64,000 nt of DNA from Caryophanales bacterium UBA4278. GTDB lineage: Bacteria > Bacillota_I > Bacilli_A > RFN20 > CAG-826. A program made the position numbers and the translations under genes. Shown piece after piece: positions 50,106 to 58,582 of the stretch. Position 1 is the first letter of the stretch. Every line of letters starts with the position of its first letter. The DNA lies in the NCBI GenBank assembly GCA_002395065.1, contig DGVS01000001.1, positions 1 to 64,000 on the forward strand, read 5' to 3'. Under the pieces are notes generated by a model, which saw only the letters and a program-made list of their open reading frames with translations, was not told where the DNA came from and made no database searches.

Positions 50106-50114
50106 ATATTACCA
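50106..50114 (-). promoter_or_regulatory. Extended -10 promoter adjacent to ezrA start
   Basis: TGGTAATAT (50114-50106), then seven bases TCAACGT and ATG 50098. A leaderless message is predicted. Confidence 0.6.
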
Positions 50115-50218
50115 TATTTAACTCTTGTTTTCTACTAAAAACAATGAAGGAATATGTCTGTTTTTTGCCACTTTGGATTAGAAAAAACTCCTAATATAAA
50201 ATATTAGATGAGTTGGTA

Positions 50219-50247
50219 TTGACAACCATTTTTGATTTCTTTATTAT
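50219..50247 (+). promoter_or_regulatory. Promoter of rpsD
   Basis: Perfect TTGACA (50219-50224), a 17-nt spacer and TATTAT (50242-50247). Confidence 0.85.
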
Positions 50248-50254
50248 ATAACTC

Positions 50255-50400
50255 GCATTGTTGAAGCATGTAAATACTGCTTGACTGATGTCTCAACTAT
50301 CGTGGATGAGTAAGCTTAGCTCAAGACCGAAAGTCAATCTGATGACATCCGAAGCAAGGAATTTACACCTCAAGCTAAATGATGCATTTAGTGAAAGGAG
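50255..50400 (+). promoter_or_regulatory. Structured leader of rpsD, probable S4 autoregulatory element
   Basis: About 150 nt untranslated and rich in nested pairings: TGTAAAT (50269-50275) with ATTTACA (50361-50367), GCTT (50279-50282) with AAGC (50352-50355), TTGACT (50281-50286) with AGTCAA (50332-50337), or alternatively GATGTC (50287-50292) with GACATC (50344-50349). A 7-bp hairpin CTAAATG/CATTTAG stands just before the GGAG ribosome site. Bacillus rpsD is known to be repressed by its own S4 product through such a leader. 50115-50218 shows no other element. Confidence 0.75.
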
Positions 50401-50409
50401 TCATAAATC

Positions 50410-51012
50410 ATGAGATATACTGGTTCAGACTACAAACGTTCACGTCGTCTTGGTTTTTCCACTTTGGAATCTGGTAAAGAACTTGCCAAACGTCCATATG
50501 GTCCAGGCCAACACGGTAATGATCGTAAGAAAAAACCTTCTGAATACGGCAAACAATTGCTCGAAAAACAAAAACTCGAACAAATGTATGGTGTCAATGA
50601 ACGTCAATTCCGTCGTTTATTCATCCTTGCTAAAAAGAGCGATGAAGTTACAGGCTTAGCCTTCTTCCGTATCCTTGAATCCCGTTTAGACAATCTTGTC
50701 TACCGTATGGGATTTGCAAGAACTCGCCGTGCGGCTCGTCAACTTGTTAACCACGGACACATCACTGTCAATGGTAAAAAAGTTGATATCCCATCATACC
50801 TCTGCTCTGTTGGTGACAAAATCGCCATCAAAGAAGGTCATGATCTTGCCATTGTGAAGGCTTCACTTGAAAGCAAACCAGCCTCTGTTGGTTATGTCAA
50901 AGTCGATGCTGAAAAATTATCCGGAGAATTCGTCCGCGTTCCAGAACGTAGCGAACTTCCAATGGATATTAATGAAGCACAAGTTATTGAATACTACAAC
51001 AGATTGCTGTAA
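50410..51012 (+). CDS. rpsD: Ribosomal protein S4
   Basis: A 200-residue 30S assembly protein with the N-terminal segment MRYTGSDYKRSRRLGFSTLESGKELAKRPYGPGQHG and the S4 RNA-binding domain (LDNLVYRMGFARTRRAARQLVNHGHITVNGKKVDIPSY). It lacks the Cys cluster of some S4 forms. It is monocistronic, with promoter, leader and terminator around it. In Bacillus rpsD lies next to tyrS; here two lipoprotein genes lie between. Confidence 0.98.
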   Translation: MRYTGSDYKRSRRLGFSTLESGKELAKRPYGPGQHGNDRKKKPSEYGKQLLEKQKLEQMYGVNERQFRRLFILAKKSDEVTGLAFFRILESRLDNLVYRMGFARTRRAARQLVNHGHITVNGKKVDIPSYLCSVGDKIAIKEGHDLAIVKASLESKPASVGYVKVDAEKLSGEFVRVPERSELPMDINEAQVIEYYNRLL

Positions 51013-51031
51013 TTCAAATTTGAGCAAAGTA

Positions 51032-51056
51032 AAAGGAACCTCAAGGTTCCTTTTTT
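51032..51056. terminator. Terminator between rpsD and the convergent lipoprotein gene
   Basis: AAAGGAACC (51032-51040) and GGTTCCTTT (51045-51053) with a 4-nt loop and a T-run on the plus strand; a TTTTAC tract on the minus strand may serve the other direction. Confidence 0.88.
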
Positions 51057-51667
51057 CATACATCAGTTAGGATTCTTTCAAATTCCTGCTTAAATGAATT
51101 AAACTCTTCGACAAACCCTTTATTTATATAAAAAGTGAGAATTTGTTCTTTCGATTCGTTGATCAGACAATAAATATATTGAATTTCAAAATGAATGTTT
51201 TCCATTCTCGGGAAATACCAGATTGGTTGAAATTCAGCATACTCAGAATAATTGTTGTCAAGTTCTTTTGCTAAAACCCAAGAAAAATTTTTATCGCTGA
51301 TTAAGTTTGTAGGCAAAGAGAAATAAAGTAGGACTCCTTTACCAATCAATACCGACATTTCGCGTTGAGTTAAAATATGTTTTTTTTGAGAAATTCCGCC
51401 AGTAACATACCGACATGTGACATCCCAGCCAGAAATGTAATAACTAAATGGGCCAATCTCGGGACAAACTTTCTCAATATCTACAGTTAGACGGTCACCA
51501 GAAAAAACGTATTTGTTTTGATAAGACCAAGCACCAACCATCGCCGAATAAGAATCATAATTGATTGTATTTTTATATAAGCCACCAATTTTATTGTTTT
51601 TCTTCGCACAACTCGGTAAACAAAAACTAAGAAAAATGGTCAAAAAGCCAATTAATGAACGTTTCAT
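51056..51667 (-). CDS. Small lipoprotein of unknown function
   Basis: About 203 residues. The start at ATG 51667 gives a proper signal peptide, MKRSLIGFLTIFLSFCLPSC, with a lipobox-like LPSC; upstream in-frame ATGs would add a charged extension. The mature part has mixed strands and several aromatic residues (AMVGAWSYQNKYVFSGDRLTVDIEKVC); no family is recognised. It has no Shine-Dalgarno; TATCAT stands 9 nt before the ATG, which may be its own promoter. It follows another lipoprotein gene on the same strand after 61 nt. Confidence 0.7.
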   Translation of the reverse strand: MKRSLIGFLTIFLSFCLPSCAKKNNKIGGLYKNTINYDSYSAMVGAWSYQNKYVFSGDRLTVDIEKVCPEIGPFSYYISGWDVTCRYVTGGISQKKHILTQREMSVLIGKGVLLYFSLPTNLISDKNFSWVLAKELDNNYSEYAEFQPIWYFPRMENIHFEIQYIYCLINESKEQILTFYINKGFVEEFNSFKQEFERILTDV

Positions 51668-51728
51668 TGCATCTTTATGATAAGTCATAAAAGACTGTTT
51701 GAGCAATATTACTTTTTTCTTTTATTTT

Positions 51729-52421
51729 TTAGAAGTCTGGAATATTCGGTTCTTGAGTAGAAACCTTGTATCTAAAATCAATTGTTGTAACGGAGTAGTC
51801 ATCTTTATCAACGACGTTATAAATTAAGGAATCTTGGAACTCATAACTTTTGTAGCGAATTACTTTTCCTTCATTTCCGTAACGTTCGATTTTATGGATT
51901 AATGAACCACTGTTTTTGGAACGAAGATCAATTTTTGTTTGATCCGTTTTACTTTTGATTTCGTTTTTGATTCGAACAAGATAAAGGGAGTTGGTTTTTC
52001 TTACTTCCTCAAAAGCATCTTTGATTCTTTCTTCCCACACTTCTTTTTCAAAAGTGTAAGCGTGAAAACTTTTTCCTTTAGGGTTATCTTCAGCATCTTC
52101 AGTGGTCACATCGTAAATCATTTTGTCTTTAATGAATGACCATGTTTCCACTGCTGTACTATTAGCGACATTTTTTAAATCTTGATAGATGTTATAAGAA
52201 TGGAAAAAGTTATCTTCAAAAAAGACTTGGGTTAAACTTACAGAACGAGAAGTACTTGTTTCATAAACAGCTTTTCTTTCATAGAAAGAGAACGATGTTT
52301 TCTGTTCTAATTTTGTTTCGAATTCATTAATCATTCTTAAGGCTTGGTCGGTTGAAATTCGTGCGCCAGAGCAAGAGCACAAGAAAGGAATGATTAGAAG
52401 TAAACCAAGACCTTTTTTCAT
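51729..52421 (-). CDS. Lipoprotein of unknown function downstream of tyrS
   Basis: A 230-residue predicted lipoprotein with signal MKKGLGLLLIIPFLCSC (lipobox LCSC), followed by a soluble domain of alternating strands (ERKAVYETSTSRSVSLTQVFFED..., KVIRYKSYEFQDSLIYNVVDKDDYSVTTIDFRYKV). This layout is like outer-layer lipoproteins of the LolA/LppX-type fold, but I cannot assign it. Its ATG is one base after the tyrS stop, so it depends on tyrS transcription and probably on reinitiation. Confidence 0.75.
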   Translation of the reverse strand: MKKGLGLLLIIPFLCSCSGARISTDQALRMINEFETKLEQKTSFSFYERKAVYETSTSRSVSLTQVFFEDNFFHSYNIYQDLKNVANSTAVETWSFIKDKMIYDVTTEDAEDNPKGKSFHAYTFEKEVWEERIKDAFEEVRKTNSLYLVRIKNEIKSKTDQTKIDLRSKNSGSLIHKIERYGNEGKVIRYKSYEFQDSLIYNVVDKDDYSVTTIDFRYKVSTQEPNIPDF

Positions 52422-52422
52422 G

Positions 52423-53676
52423 TTATTTTAAATCAACTAAGTAGTAGTTTTTCTTACCGCGTTTTAAGACAATGTATTGTCCAAAAAGCGCATCATTTTT
52501 CGTGAAAACCCTGGCAATATCCGTACATTTTTCTCCGTTAATTGAAACTGAGTTTCCATTAATGAATTCACGAGCTTCGCGTTTAGAGTTAGCGGCATGA
52601 GTGGCGATTAAGAGGTCTTCAAAAACTAAACCACTCTCCACTTCTACACGAAGATCACCAAAGAGTTCTTCAATATTTTCTTTTGTTAGTTCTTTAATGG
52701 AACCAGAGAATAAAGCCTCACTCATCTTACGACATTCTTCGGCTTTTTCTTTACCATGAACTAAACAAATAATTTCATAAGCTAAAGCTTTTTGGGCGAC
52801 ACGGACTCCTAATGCTTGGTAATGTTCTTCAATAATTTTGTTAATTTCTTCAACAGATTTAAAGGAGAATACTTTTAAGTATCGAGCAGCATCATCGTCG
52901 GAAACATTGATGAAGTATTGATAAATCTTATATGGCGAAACAAGTTTCGCATCAAGGTAGAGAGCACCATCTTCGGATTTCCCGAATTTTTTACCATTTT
53001 CATCTAATAAAAGTGGAACAGTAAAGCACCCTGCTTTAGTATCAGCACCTTCAACCTTACGGATTAATTCTAATCCGGCAGTTAAGTTTCCCCATTGGTC
53101 TCCACCACCAATTTGAATAGTAACACCTTCTTTTTGATATAAATGTAAGAAGTCAATTGATTGAAGAATCATGTAGGAGAATTCGGTGAAAGAGACACCA
53201 CTTTGTAAGCGTGACGCCACGATATCTTTTGATAACATGTAGTTTACTGGGAAGTGTTTTCCATAGTCTCTAAGGAAATCTAAAACAGACATTGATCCGA
53301 TCCAGTCGTAGTTATTTACGATTTGACCTTTTTCAGGATCGCTTAAATCGATAAATCTTTCGAGTTGTTTACGGATGGAATCTGTATTCGTTTTTAAAGC
53401 TTCTTTGGTTTGGAGATTTCTTTCTTTGGATTTACCACTTGGATCTCCAATCATGCCTGTTGCTCCACCAACAACAGCGACAATTTTATGTCCAGCTTGT
53501 TGGAGTCTCATGAGCATTGAAATCATAACAAAGTTACCAATGTGCATCGAAGATGCAGATGGGTCAAAACCACAGTAGATGGTTTGTTTTGTATTAAGCA
53601 ATTCGCGAACTTCTTCCTCGTTAGAGAAATCTTTAATTAATCCGCGCCATTTTAGTTCTTCAACAATATTCTTCAT
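52423..53676 (-). CDS. tyrS: Tyrosyl-tRNA synthetase
   Basis: Class I synthetase of 417 residues. It has the HIGH-type motif SSMHIGNFV, tyrosine-binding residues in YCGFDPSA and YMILQSIDFLHLYQ, QIGGGDQWGN, the KMSKS-type motif KKFGKSEDGALYL, and a C-terminal S4 domain (SKREAREFINGNSVSINGEKC). GAGGA precedes the ATG. No T-box leader is present, in contrast to thrS, pheS and ileS here: the gene follows the LacI-type regulator gene after 2 nt. Confidence 0.97.
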   Translation of the reverse strand: MKNIVEELKWRGLIKDFSNEEEVRELLNTKQTIYCGFDPSASSMHIGNFVMISMLMRLQQAGHKIVAVVGGATGMIGDPSGKSKERNLQTKEALKTNTDSIRKQLERFIDLSDPEKGQIVNNYDWIGSMSVLDFLRDYGKHFPVNYMLSKDIVASRLQSGVSFTEFSYMILQSIDFLHLYQKEGVTIQIGGGDQWGNLTAGLELIRKVEGADTKAGCFTVPLLLDENGKKFGKSEDGALYLDAKLVSPYKIYQYFINVSDDDAARYLKVFSFKSVEEINKIIEEHYQALGVRVAQKALAYEIICLVHGKEKAEECRKMSEALFSGSIKELTKENIEELFGDLRVEVESGLVFEDLLIATHAANSKREAREFINGNSVSINGEKCTDIARVFTKNDALFGQYIVLKRGKKNYYLVDLK

Positions 53677-53678
53677 TT

Positions 53679-54689
53679 TTATTCCTCAGTTGATTGACGT
53701 TTCTTGTATTCCGGTTCAATGCGGTAGACTTTGTTCTCTAAGGCATTTTTGCTTAGATCAACAAGCATATACATCGCTCGACGTCCAACGTCTTGCATGT
53801 TAATATTCATCGTCGACAAAGTCGGTCGAGTAATATTAGCATATTTTGTTCCAATAATCGAGAGAACTTCAACATCTTCTGGAACTTTTAGTCCAGAATC
53901 TGTTGCGGCATTTGTAATTGCAGCAGCAATCGAGTCACGATAAGCCACCACATATGACTTCTGATGTCGTTCAGTTTTAAAGTAGCCTAAGAAGTCGTTA
54001 TACGTTCTCGTATAAGAGTCATCAACATTGAGGATACGATACTCTTGTTTTTCTTCATCGCAAACCTTTATAAAGGTTTTTTCAGTTCTTTCAAGGAGTC
54101 GACCACAGTTGTGGACATGGAGGAAGACTAAGCGCTTTTTGCCTTTGTTTCGTTCAATTGCTTCGTTCAAAACGTCTTTGAAATTGCGTTCCATTGCAAA
54201 GACAATGCAACCAACTCTTTCGCCTTCAACTTTGTTATTAATAACAATTGTTGGAACGTAGTAGGAATTTAATTTAGCGATGTCGTTTTCATCAAGTTCA
54301 TCGTCAAAGATGATTGCTCCATCAACGTGAGAAGTAATAACTTTATCAAGTTGTTTTAAGGCGTCTTCACGAGAGTGGGAAGTGATGAAAAGCGAAAGGT
54401 TAAATCCTTTTTCTTTAGCAACTTCGGTAATTCCGTTTAAAACGGAAGAAATGTAAACGTAGTTAGCACTTGGAATAACAACACCAATTGTTGTGGATTT
54501 GTTTGTTGCAAGAGCCTGAGCTAAACCAGAAGGTTTGTAACCAAGTCGAGCAATGGTTTTTTGAACTTTTTGTTTGGTTTCTTCAGTCACGTTTCCTTGG
54601 TTATTAATGACTCGGGAAACAGTCGCTAATGAAACTCCACTTGCTTTAGCAACTTCATATATGGTGACTCTGTCTTTCAAATTTTCCAT
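53679..54689 (-). CDS. LacI/CcpA-family transcription regulator
   Basis: A 336-residue repressor-type protein. The N-terminal HTH (VTIYEVAKASGVSLATVSRVIN) and hinge helix (KPSGLAQALATNKS) are typical; the periplasmic-binding-protein-like sensor follows (TIGVVIPSANYVYISSVLNGI... to ...TRPTLSTMNINMQDVGRRAMYMLVDL). In Bacilli such genes are often ccpA or sugar-specific regulators; the position near tyrS and the HTH resemble ccpA, but this is not certain. The promoter region carries an inverted repeat over the -10 box. It is the first gene of a unit with tyrS and two lipoproteins. Confidence 0.9.
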   Translation of the reverse strand: MENLKDRVTIYEVAKASGVSLATVSRVINNQGNVTEETKQKVQKTIARLGYKPSGLAQALATNKSTTIGVVIPSANYVYISSVLNGITEVAKEKGFNLSLFITSHSREDALKQLDKVITSHVDGAIIFDDELDENDIAKLNSYYVPTIVINNKVEGERVGCIVFAMERNFKDVLNEAIERNKGKKRLVFLHVHNCGRLLERTEKTFIKVCDEEKQEYRILNVDDSYTRTYNDFLGYFKTERHQKSYVVAYRDSIAAAITNAATDSGLKVPEDVEVLSIIGTKYANITRPTLSTMNINMQDVGRRAMYMLVDLSKNALENKVYRIEPEYKKRQSTEE

Positions 54690-54706
54690 GAAAAAACTTC
54701 CTCTTT

Positions 54707-54747
54707 AATGTAAGTTCATTATAAATGAAACAATTTACATTTATCAA
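54707..54747 (-). promoter_or_regulatory. Promoter and nested inverted repeats upstream of the LacI-type gene
   Basis: TTGATA (54747-54742), an 18-nt spacer and TATAAT (54723-54718) on the minus strand. TTCAT (54715-54719) and ATGAA (54725-54729) form a dyad over the -10 box, and an outer pair AATGTAA (54707-54713) / TTACATT (54735-54741) surrounds it. A likely operator, perhaps for self-control. Confidence 0.65.
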
Positions 54748-54760
54748 GGAAGTATTTTCA

Positions 54761-55861
54761 TTAATAGATTGGATAAGAAACTTTTTTAAGTCTAGTTGAA
54801 GGAATATTTTTCCTTCCTTCTTTAGCCTCTGGCTTACCATCTAGCTCAACTAGATCACCGGTAAATCCACAGGTCATATTGTTCACAAATGAGGTGCCGA
54901 CACCATAGGTGTCTACTGGGACTCCAAGTTTCACCCATTCACGAATTTTATCTTTATTAAAACTAGAAGAAACAATAATCTTCACCCAGTTAAATCCTTC
55001 ATCATCAAGGGCTTTTCTTAAAGCAAAGATTAATTCTTTACAAACTCCATGAGGATCGAATCCCGAAGTATCTTTGTCATCAAAGTAGTGATCAACAAGA
55101 GCTTTAGATGTATCAACGCGAACAGCGCGTAAAGTTTTACCAAGGTGTCGAGCAAGCATAAGCGAGTCATGAACGACATTATTGTGATAATCGATTAAAG
55201 CTGTAACTTGTTCATTTGGATAAGTTTTGTGATAATTGTCGCTAGCCTTACAAATATCTCCACCGCAAAGTTCGATTAAGGCATGAGGCATTGTTCCAAC
55301 ACCTTTTCCACCCCACCAATAACCTTGGGCATCAGTTGAGACTTTGCGAATTCCAGCAACATAGGATGCATAGCCATCACCGATTTGAGTGCGGTAATCA
55401 TCTTGGCGATCAGCCATCGAGAATATATCAGTTCCATTGAGTTCTTTCATCACCCAATAAACGTTTGTACAGACACTTGTTCGACGAGCAAGAATTCCAT
55501 CAATCATTGACTCTAAAAAACCGAAGTCTTCATATCGTCCAGTTACCTTTAAAACTGGTTCGTTTGCTTGAATAATATCTCCATCATTTAAGGCATAAAT
55601 ATCCAGGTTTTGCGGTGATTTTGCAAAAGTATGGAGCAAAGCAATCGCTTCATCAACACCACATAATTTGGCATCATTAGTGCGTTGGAAAAACTGCATT
55701 GTAACCTTGTGATTTGGAGCAAATTTTTCGACGATTTCGCGAGACTTTAAAAAGTAGTTTGCCGCATAAAATCCTTCACCTAATTTTGGATCAAATTGGA
55801 AAGTTTTATTTGTTAATCGAGAAATCTTTCCTTGCTCTTTTAATGTAACTTCTAGTTCCAT
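54761..55861 (-). CDS. pncB: Nicotinate phosphoribosyltransferase
   Basis: Makes nicotinate mononucleotide from nicotinate and PRPP, so NAD can be built by salvage. Family features seen: FYAANYFLKS, VTMQFFQRTNDAKLCGVDEAIALL, the NDGDIIQANEPVLKVTG segment, GSSFNKDKI-like IVSSSFNKDKIREW and DTYGVGTSFV for phosphate binding. The 366-residue length fits the shorter Bacilli form. It is the last gene of the glgC operon, 2 nt after trmB. Confidence 0.92.
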   Translation of the reverse strand: MELEVTLKEQGKISRLTNKTFQFDPKLGEGFYAANYFLKSREIVEKFAPNHKVTMQFFQRTNDAKLCGVDEAIALLHTFAKSPQNLDIYALNDGDIIQANEPVLKVTGRYEDFGFLESMIDGILARRTSVCTNVYWVMKELNGTDIFSMADRQDDYRTQIGDGYASYVAGIRKVSTDAQGYWWGGKGVGTMPHALIELCGGDICKASDNYHKTYPNEQVTALIDYHNNVVHDSLMLARHLGKTLRAVRVDTSKALVDHYFDDKDTSGFDPHGVCKELIFALRKALDDEGFNWVKIIVSSSFNKDKIREWVKLGVPVDTYGVGTSFVNNMTCGFTGDLVELDGKPEAKEGRKNIPSTRLKKVSYPIY

Positions 55862-55863
55862 AG

Positions 55864-56481
55864 TTACTCCTTTTTTAAAACGATTCGATGAATCTTTTGA
55901 CCAAGACCACGAAACTTACTTTCGTATCCAGTCATCGCATCGTTTTCTTCATCAAAAATATAATCTTTTTCACTCAAAACTAATTTGAATTTTGTAAGAG
56001 GAATTTCCTCTAAAGTAAACTCAAATAGTGAATCGTTATCAGATTTAAAATAGACACATCCACCAGGTTTAAGCATACGATAATATTGCTCTAAAAATGT
56101 ATGGAATGTGAGCCTTCTTTTGGCGTGTTTTTTCTTTGGCCAAGGATCAACAAAGTTCAGAAAAATCGCATCCACTGAATTTTCTGGAGTTTGTTCAAAA
56201 ACAACCTCACCATCATATGGAAAAACACGGACATTTGTTACTTCATTTTCTTGAAGTCTTTTAGCCATAATTCCGGCAATGGTTTGTGCTCTTTCAACAG
56301 CAAGAAAATGACAATCTTTATGCTTTAAAGCATAATCTGTTATAAATTCCCCTTTTCCAGAGCCAATTTCGTAATAAATTTTATCTTTAAAAAATGGGTC
56401 GTTAAAATCGATCTTATCAATGACAATTTCAGGATGTTCTTTTAAGTAATCAACAGCCCATTGTTTAAAGCGAATTCTCAT
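55864..56481 (-). CDS. trmB: tRNA (guanine46-N7)-methyltransferase
   Basis: SAM-dependent enzyme for m7G46 in tRNA. It has the SAM site YYEIGSGKGEFITDYA, the family signature NFVDPWPKKKHAKRRLTFHTFL, and TGYESKFRGLGQKIHRI near the end. The 205-residue length is normal. It overlaps pepV by ATGA. Confidence 0.97.
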   Translation of the reverse strand: MRIRFKQWAVDYLKEHPEIVIDKIDFNDPFFKDKIYYEIGSGKGEFITDYALKHKDCHFLAVERAQTIAGIMAKRLQENEVTNVRVFPYDGEVVFEQTPENSVDAIFLNFVDPWPKKKHAKRRLTFHTFLEQYYRMLKPGGCVYFKSDNDSLFEFTLEEIPLTKFKLVLSEKDYIFDEENDAMTGYESKFRGLGQKIHRIVLKKE

Positions 56482-57815
56482 AATTTTTTACCAAGTAAAT
56501 CAATCGCTCGAGCATAAATAATTGCTGAGAGATAGAAGTCTTCTAATGGCATTAGTTCATCAGGTTCGTGCATGGTTGATGTACGTCCTGGGAAAAGCGC
56601 ACCAAAAGCAATTGTATTTGGAGCGTGTTTGGCATATGTTCCACCACCAGTTGTTAATGGAGCAGTTTTATCTTTAGTTTCTTTTCGATATGCCTTAAGA
56701 AGAGTTTTCACTAATGTTGATTTTGGATCATATAAAAGAAGTGGAGATGGTTCTCTAGCTTCAGATTTAGTAGCAAAGAACTCATCAAACTTCTTCATAA
56801 TTTCAGTTAGGTTAGTTGTTTCTCCATAACGGAAATTAACGGTAAAACTAAGCTTTTCTTTCTCATAGTTAACCATTCCAACACAATATGTTGAATCACC
56901 AAGAAGTTTAGAGTGGGTATAACAACAAAATTTTTTACCAGATGTATCGCTTAAGTTATCACCAATTTTGGATAAACTTTCTACTTTGTAGAAATCGCCT
57001 AAGGCTGATAAGCAAATTAAAGCAGCATTTACACCAAGTTGTGGAGTTGAACCATGGCAGGATTGTCCTTCGAAGATTAGTAGTTTACCTTCATCCTTGA
57101 AGTTAATGTTCTTTTCTTTGAGATAATTAATGAAGTCTTCATCGCGTTTCATTTCCACTTCAACATGGTCACAAACAGCGTTAGTAGCAACGCCACCTTT
57201 AATAGACTTCACATTTGGGATTTTCACCGCAATTTCTGGATAAAAGTCGACAATTTCCTTTTCTCCATAAATAAGTGGGAAATCAGAATCTGGGGTAAAT
57301 CCGTAATCTGGTCCTTCCTTTTTTAAAGTATCAAAATAGTACTCTAAACAGGATGAGCCACGTTCTTCATCACCACCAACAACAATACGAACTTTGTAAT
57401 TTTTGATTAAGCCTTCTTCATATAAAGCTTTTGTAGCATATAAAGCAGAAATAAGTGGTCCTTTATCATCGCTTGAGCCACGAGCATAAATATTTCCATC
57501 ACGAACAACTGGTTCAAATGGATCGTTTGTCCACTTTCCAGATGCCGGAACAACATCAGCGTGAGCAAAGATACCAATCATCTTCTCTCCACTACCAATT
57601 GTTAATTCCGTGGCATAGCCATCACAATATTCAACAGAGAAACCGAGTTTACGGCCTAATTCGCCAATAAAATGGAGTGCATTATCAACGTTTTCTCCAA
57701 ATGGTTTTTCTTTGGTTTTTGTTGATTCATCGTAAACTGAAGGAATCTTACAAAACTCTTTAAGAGTTTCGAGCATTTCATCATTATATTTTTCTAATAG
57801 TTTCTTGTAATTCAT
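56478..57815 (-). CDS. pepV: M20-family dipeptidase (PepV-like)
   Basis: Zinc-dependent cytoplasmic dipeptidase that frees amino acids from imported peptides. The metal ligands appear in GIFAHADVVPASGKW, GSSDDKGPLIS, VGGDEERGSSCLEYY and, at the end, STMHEPDEL; a lid domain lies between. The 445-residue length fits PepV. It overlaps trmB and follows coaX by 2 nt. Confidence 0.93.
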   Translation of the reverse strand: MNYKKLLEKYNDEMLETLKEFCKIPSVYDESTKTKEKPFGENVDNALHFIGELGRKLGFSVEYCDGYATELTIGSGEKMIGIFAHADVVPASGKWTNDPFEPVVRDGNIYARGSSDDKGPLISALYATKALYEEGLIKNYKVRIVVGGDEERGSSCLEYYFDTLKKEGPDYGFTPDSDFPLIYGEKEIVDFYPEIAVKIPNVKSIKGGVATNAVCDHVEVEMKRDEDFINYLKEKNINFKDEGKLLIFEGQSCHGSTPQLGVNAALICLSALGDFYKVESLSKIGDNLSDTSGKKFCCYTHSKLLGDSTYCVGMVNYEKEKLSFTVNFRYGETTNLTEIMKKFDEFFATKSEAREPSPLLLYDPKSTLVKTLLKAYRKETKDKTAPLTTGGGTYAKHAPNTIAFGALFPGRTSTMHEPDELMPLEDFYLSAIIYARAIDLLGKKL

Positions 57816-57817
57816 AA

Positions 57818-58582
57818 CTAGATTCCTTTCTTTAAGATGAGGCGAATTTTATTCATTCCTTTAACTGTTAACAAAGGATCATAAATTGTTTCACCGATAT
57901 CTTCTTTAATAACCTCGGAATATCCACCAGTCACAACAGTTTTAACACTTGGATATTTTTCTTTTGCAACATCAATAAAATGTTTTAATGATGCCACTGT
58001 TGAATAGTAGACACCCGATTTCATGCATTCGATCGTGTTTCTACCAATTGCTTCTTGCGGTTTTTCAATTCTTAGTTTTGGAAGAAGTTCGGTTTGTTTA
58101 GTCATTGATTTTAAAGATGCATCCATTCCTGGCATGAATGAACAACCAACAAGTTCTTTCTTTTCACCAATGAAAATAAACTTTGTGACTGTTCCTAAAT
58201 CAGCAATCAGAATTGGAGCGCCATAAAAATGTTCAGCACCACAAATATCGGCTAATAAGTCAGAACCGATTTCGTTTGGAACACCTTCTGGAAGCTTTTT
58301 GGCATCTTTAATATCAAAGATATTTGTTTTTAGTTTAAAGACCGATAAAACAAATTTTTGAATAGTTTTGTTTAGACTTGGGACAACACTAAAAAGAATA
58401 GCATCTTCAAAATCTGATGCTTGAAGTTTGTTTTCTTTCAGCATTTCAATTAATGTTGTTTTTGTTTTCAAAAACGATTTGTCATCAATAACGATTTTTG
58501 TTTGACAAATAAATTTTTCACCAGCAAAAACAGCATATTTTACGCTTGTATTGCCTAAATCAATAACTAACGAATGTTTCAT
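57818..58582 (-). CDS. coaX: Type III pantothenate kinase
   Basis: First step of CoA synthesis. The ASKHA motifs LVIDLGNTSVKYAVF, LIADLGTVTKFIFI (catalytic Asp) and SFMPGMDASLKSMTKQTELLP are seen. The 254-residue length is usual. It directly follows leuS (TAAATG). The pathway's last enzyme, CoaE, is fused to MutM elsewhere in this window. Confidence 0.92.
   Translation of the reverse strand: MKHSLVIDLGNTSVKYAVFAGEKFICQTKIVIDDKSFLKTKTTLIEMLKENKLQASDFEDAILFSVVPSLNKTIQKFVLSVFKLKTNIFDIKDAKKLPEGVPNEIGSDLLADICGAEHFYGAPILIADLGTVTKFIFIGEKKELVGCSFMPGMDASLKSMTKQTELLPKLRIEKPQEAIGRNTIECMKSGVYYSTVASLKHFIDVAKEKYPSVKTVVTGGYSEVIKEDIGETIYDPLLTVKGMNKIRLILKKGI

Noticed and set aside
51056..52421. Toxin or defence function for the two small lipoproteins
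   Set aside because: Both have signal peptides and lipoboxes but no defence or toxin motif; their link to tyrS looks like ordinary operon packing.
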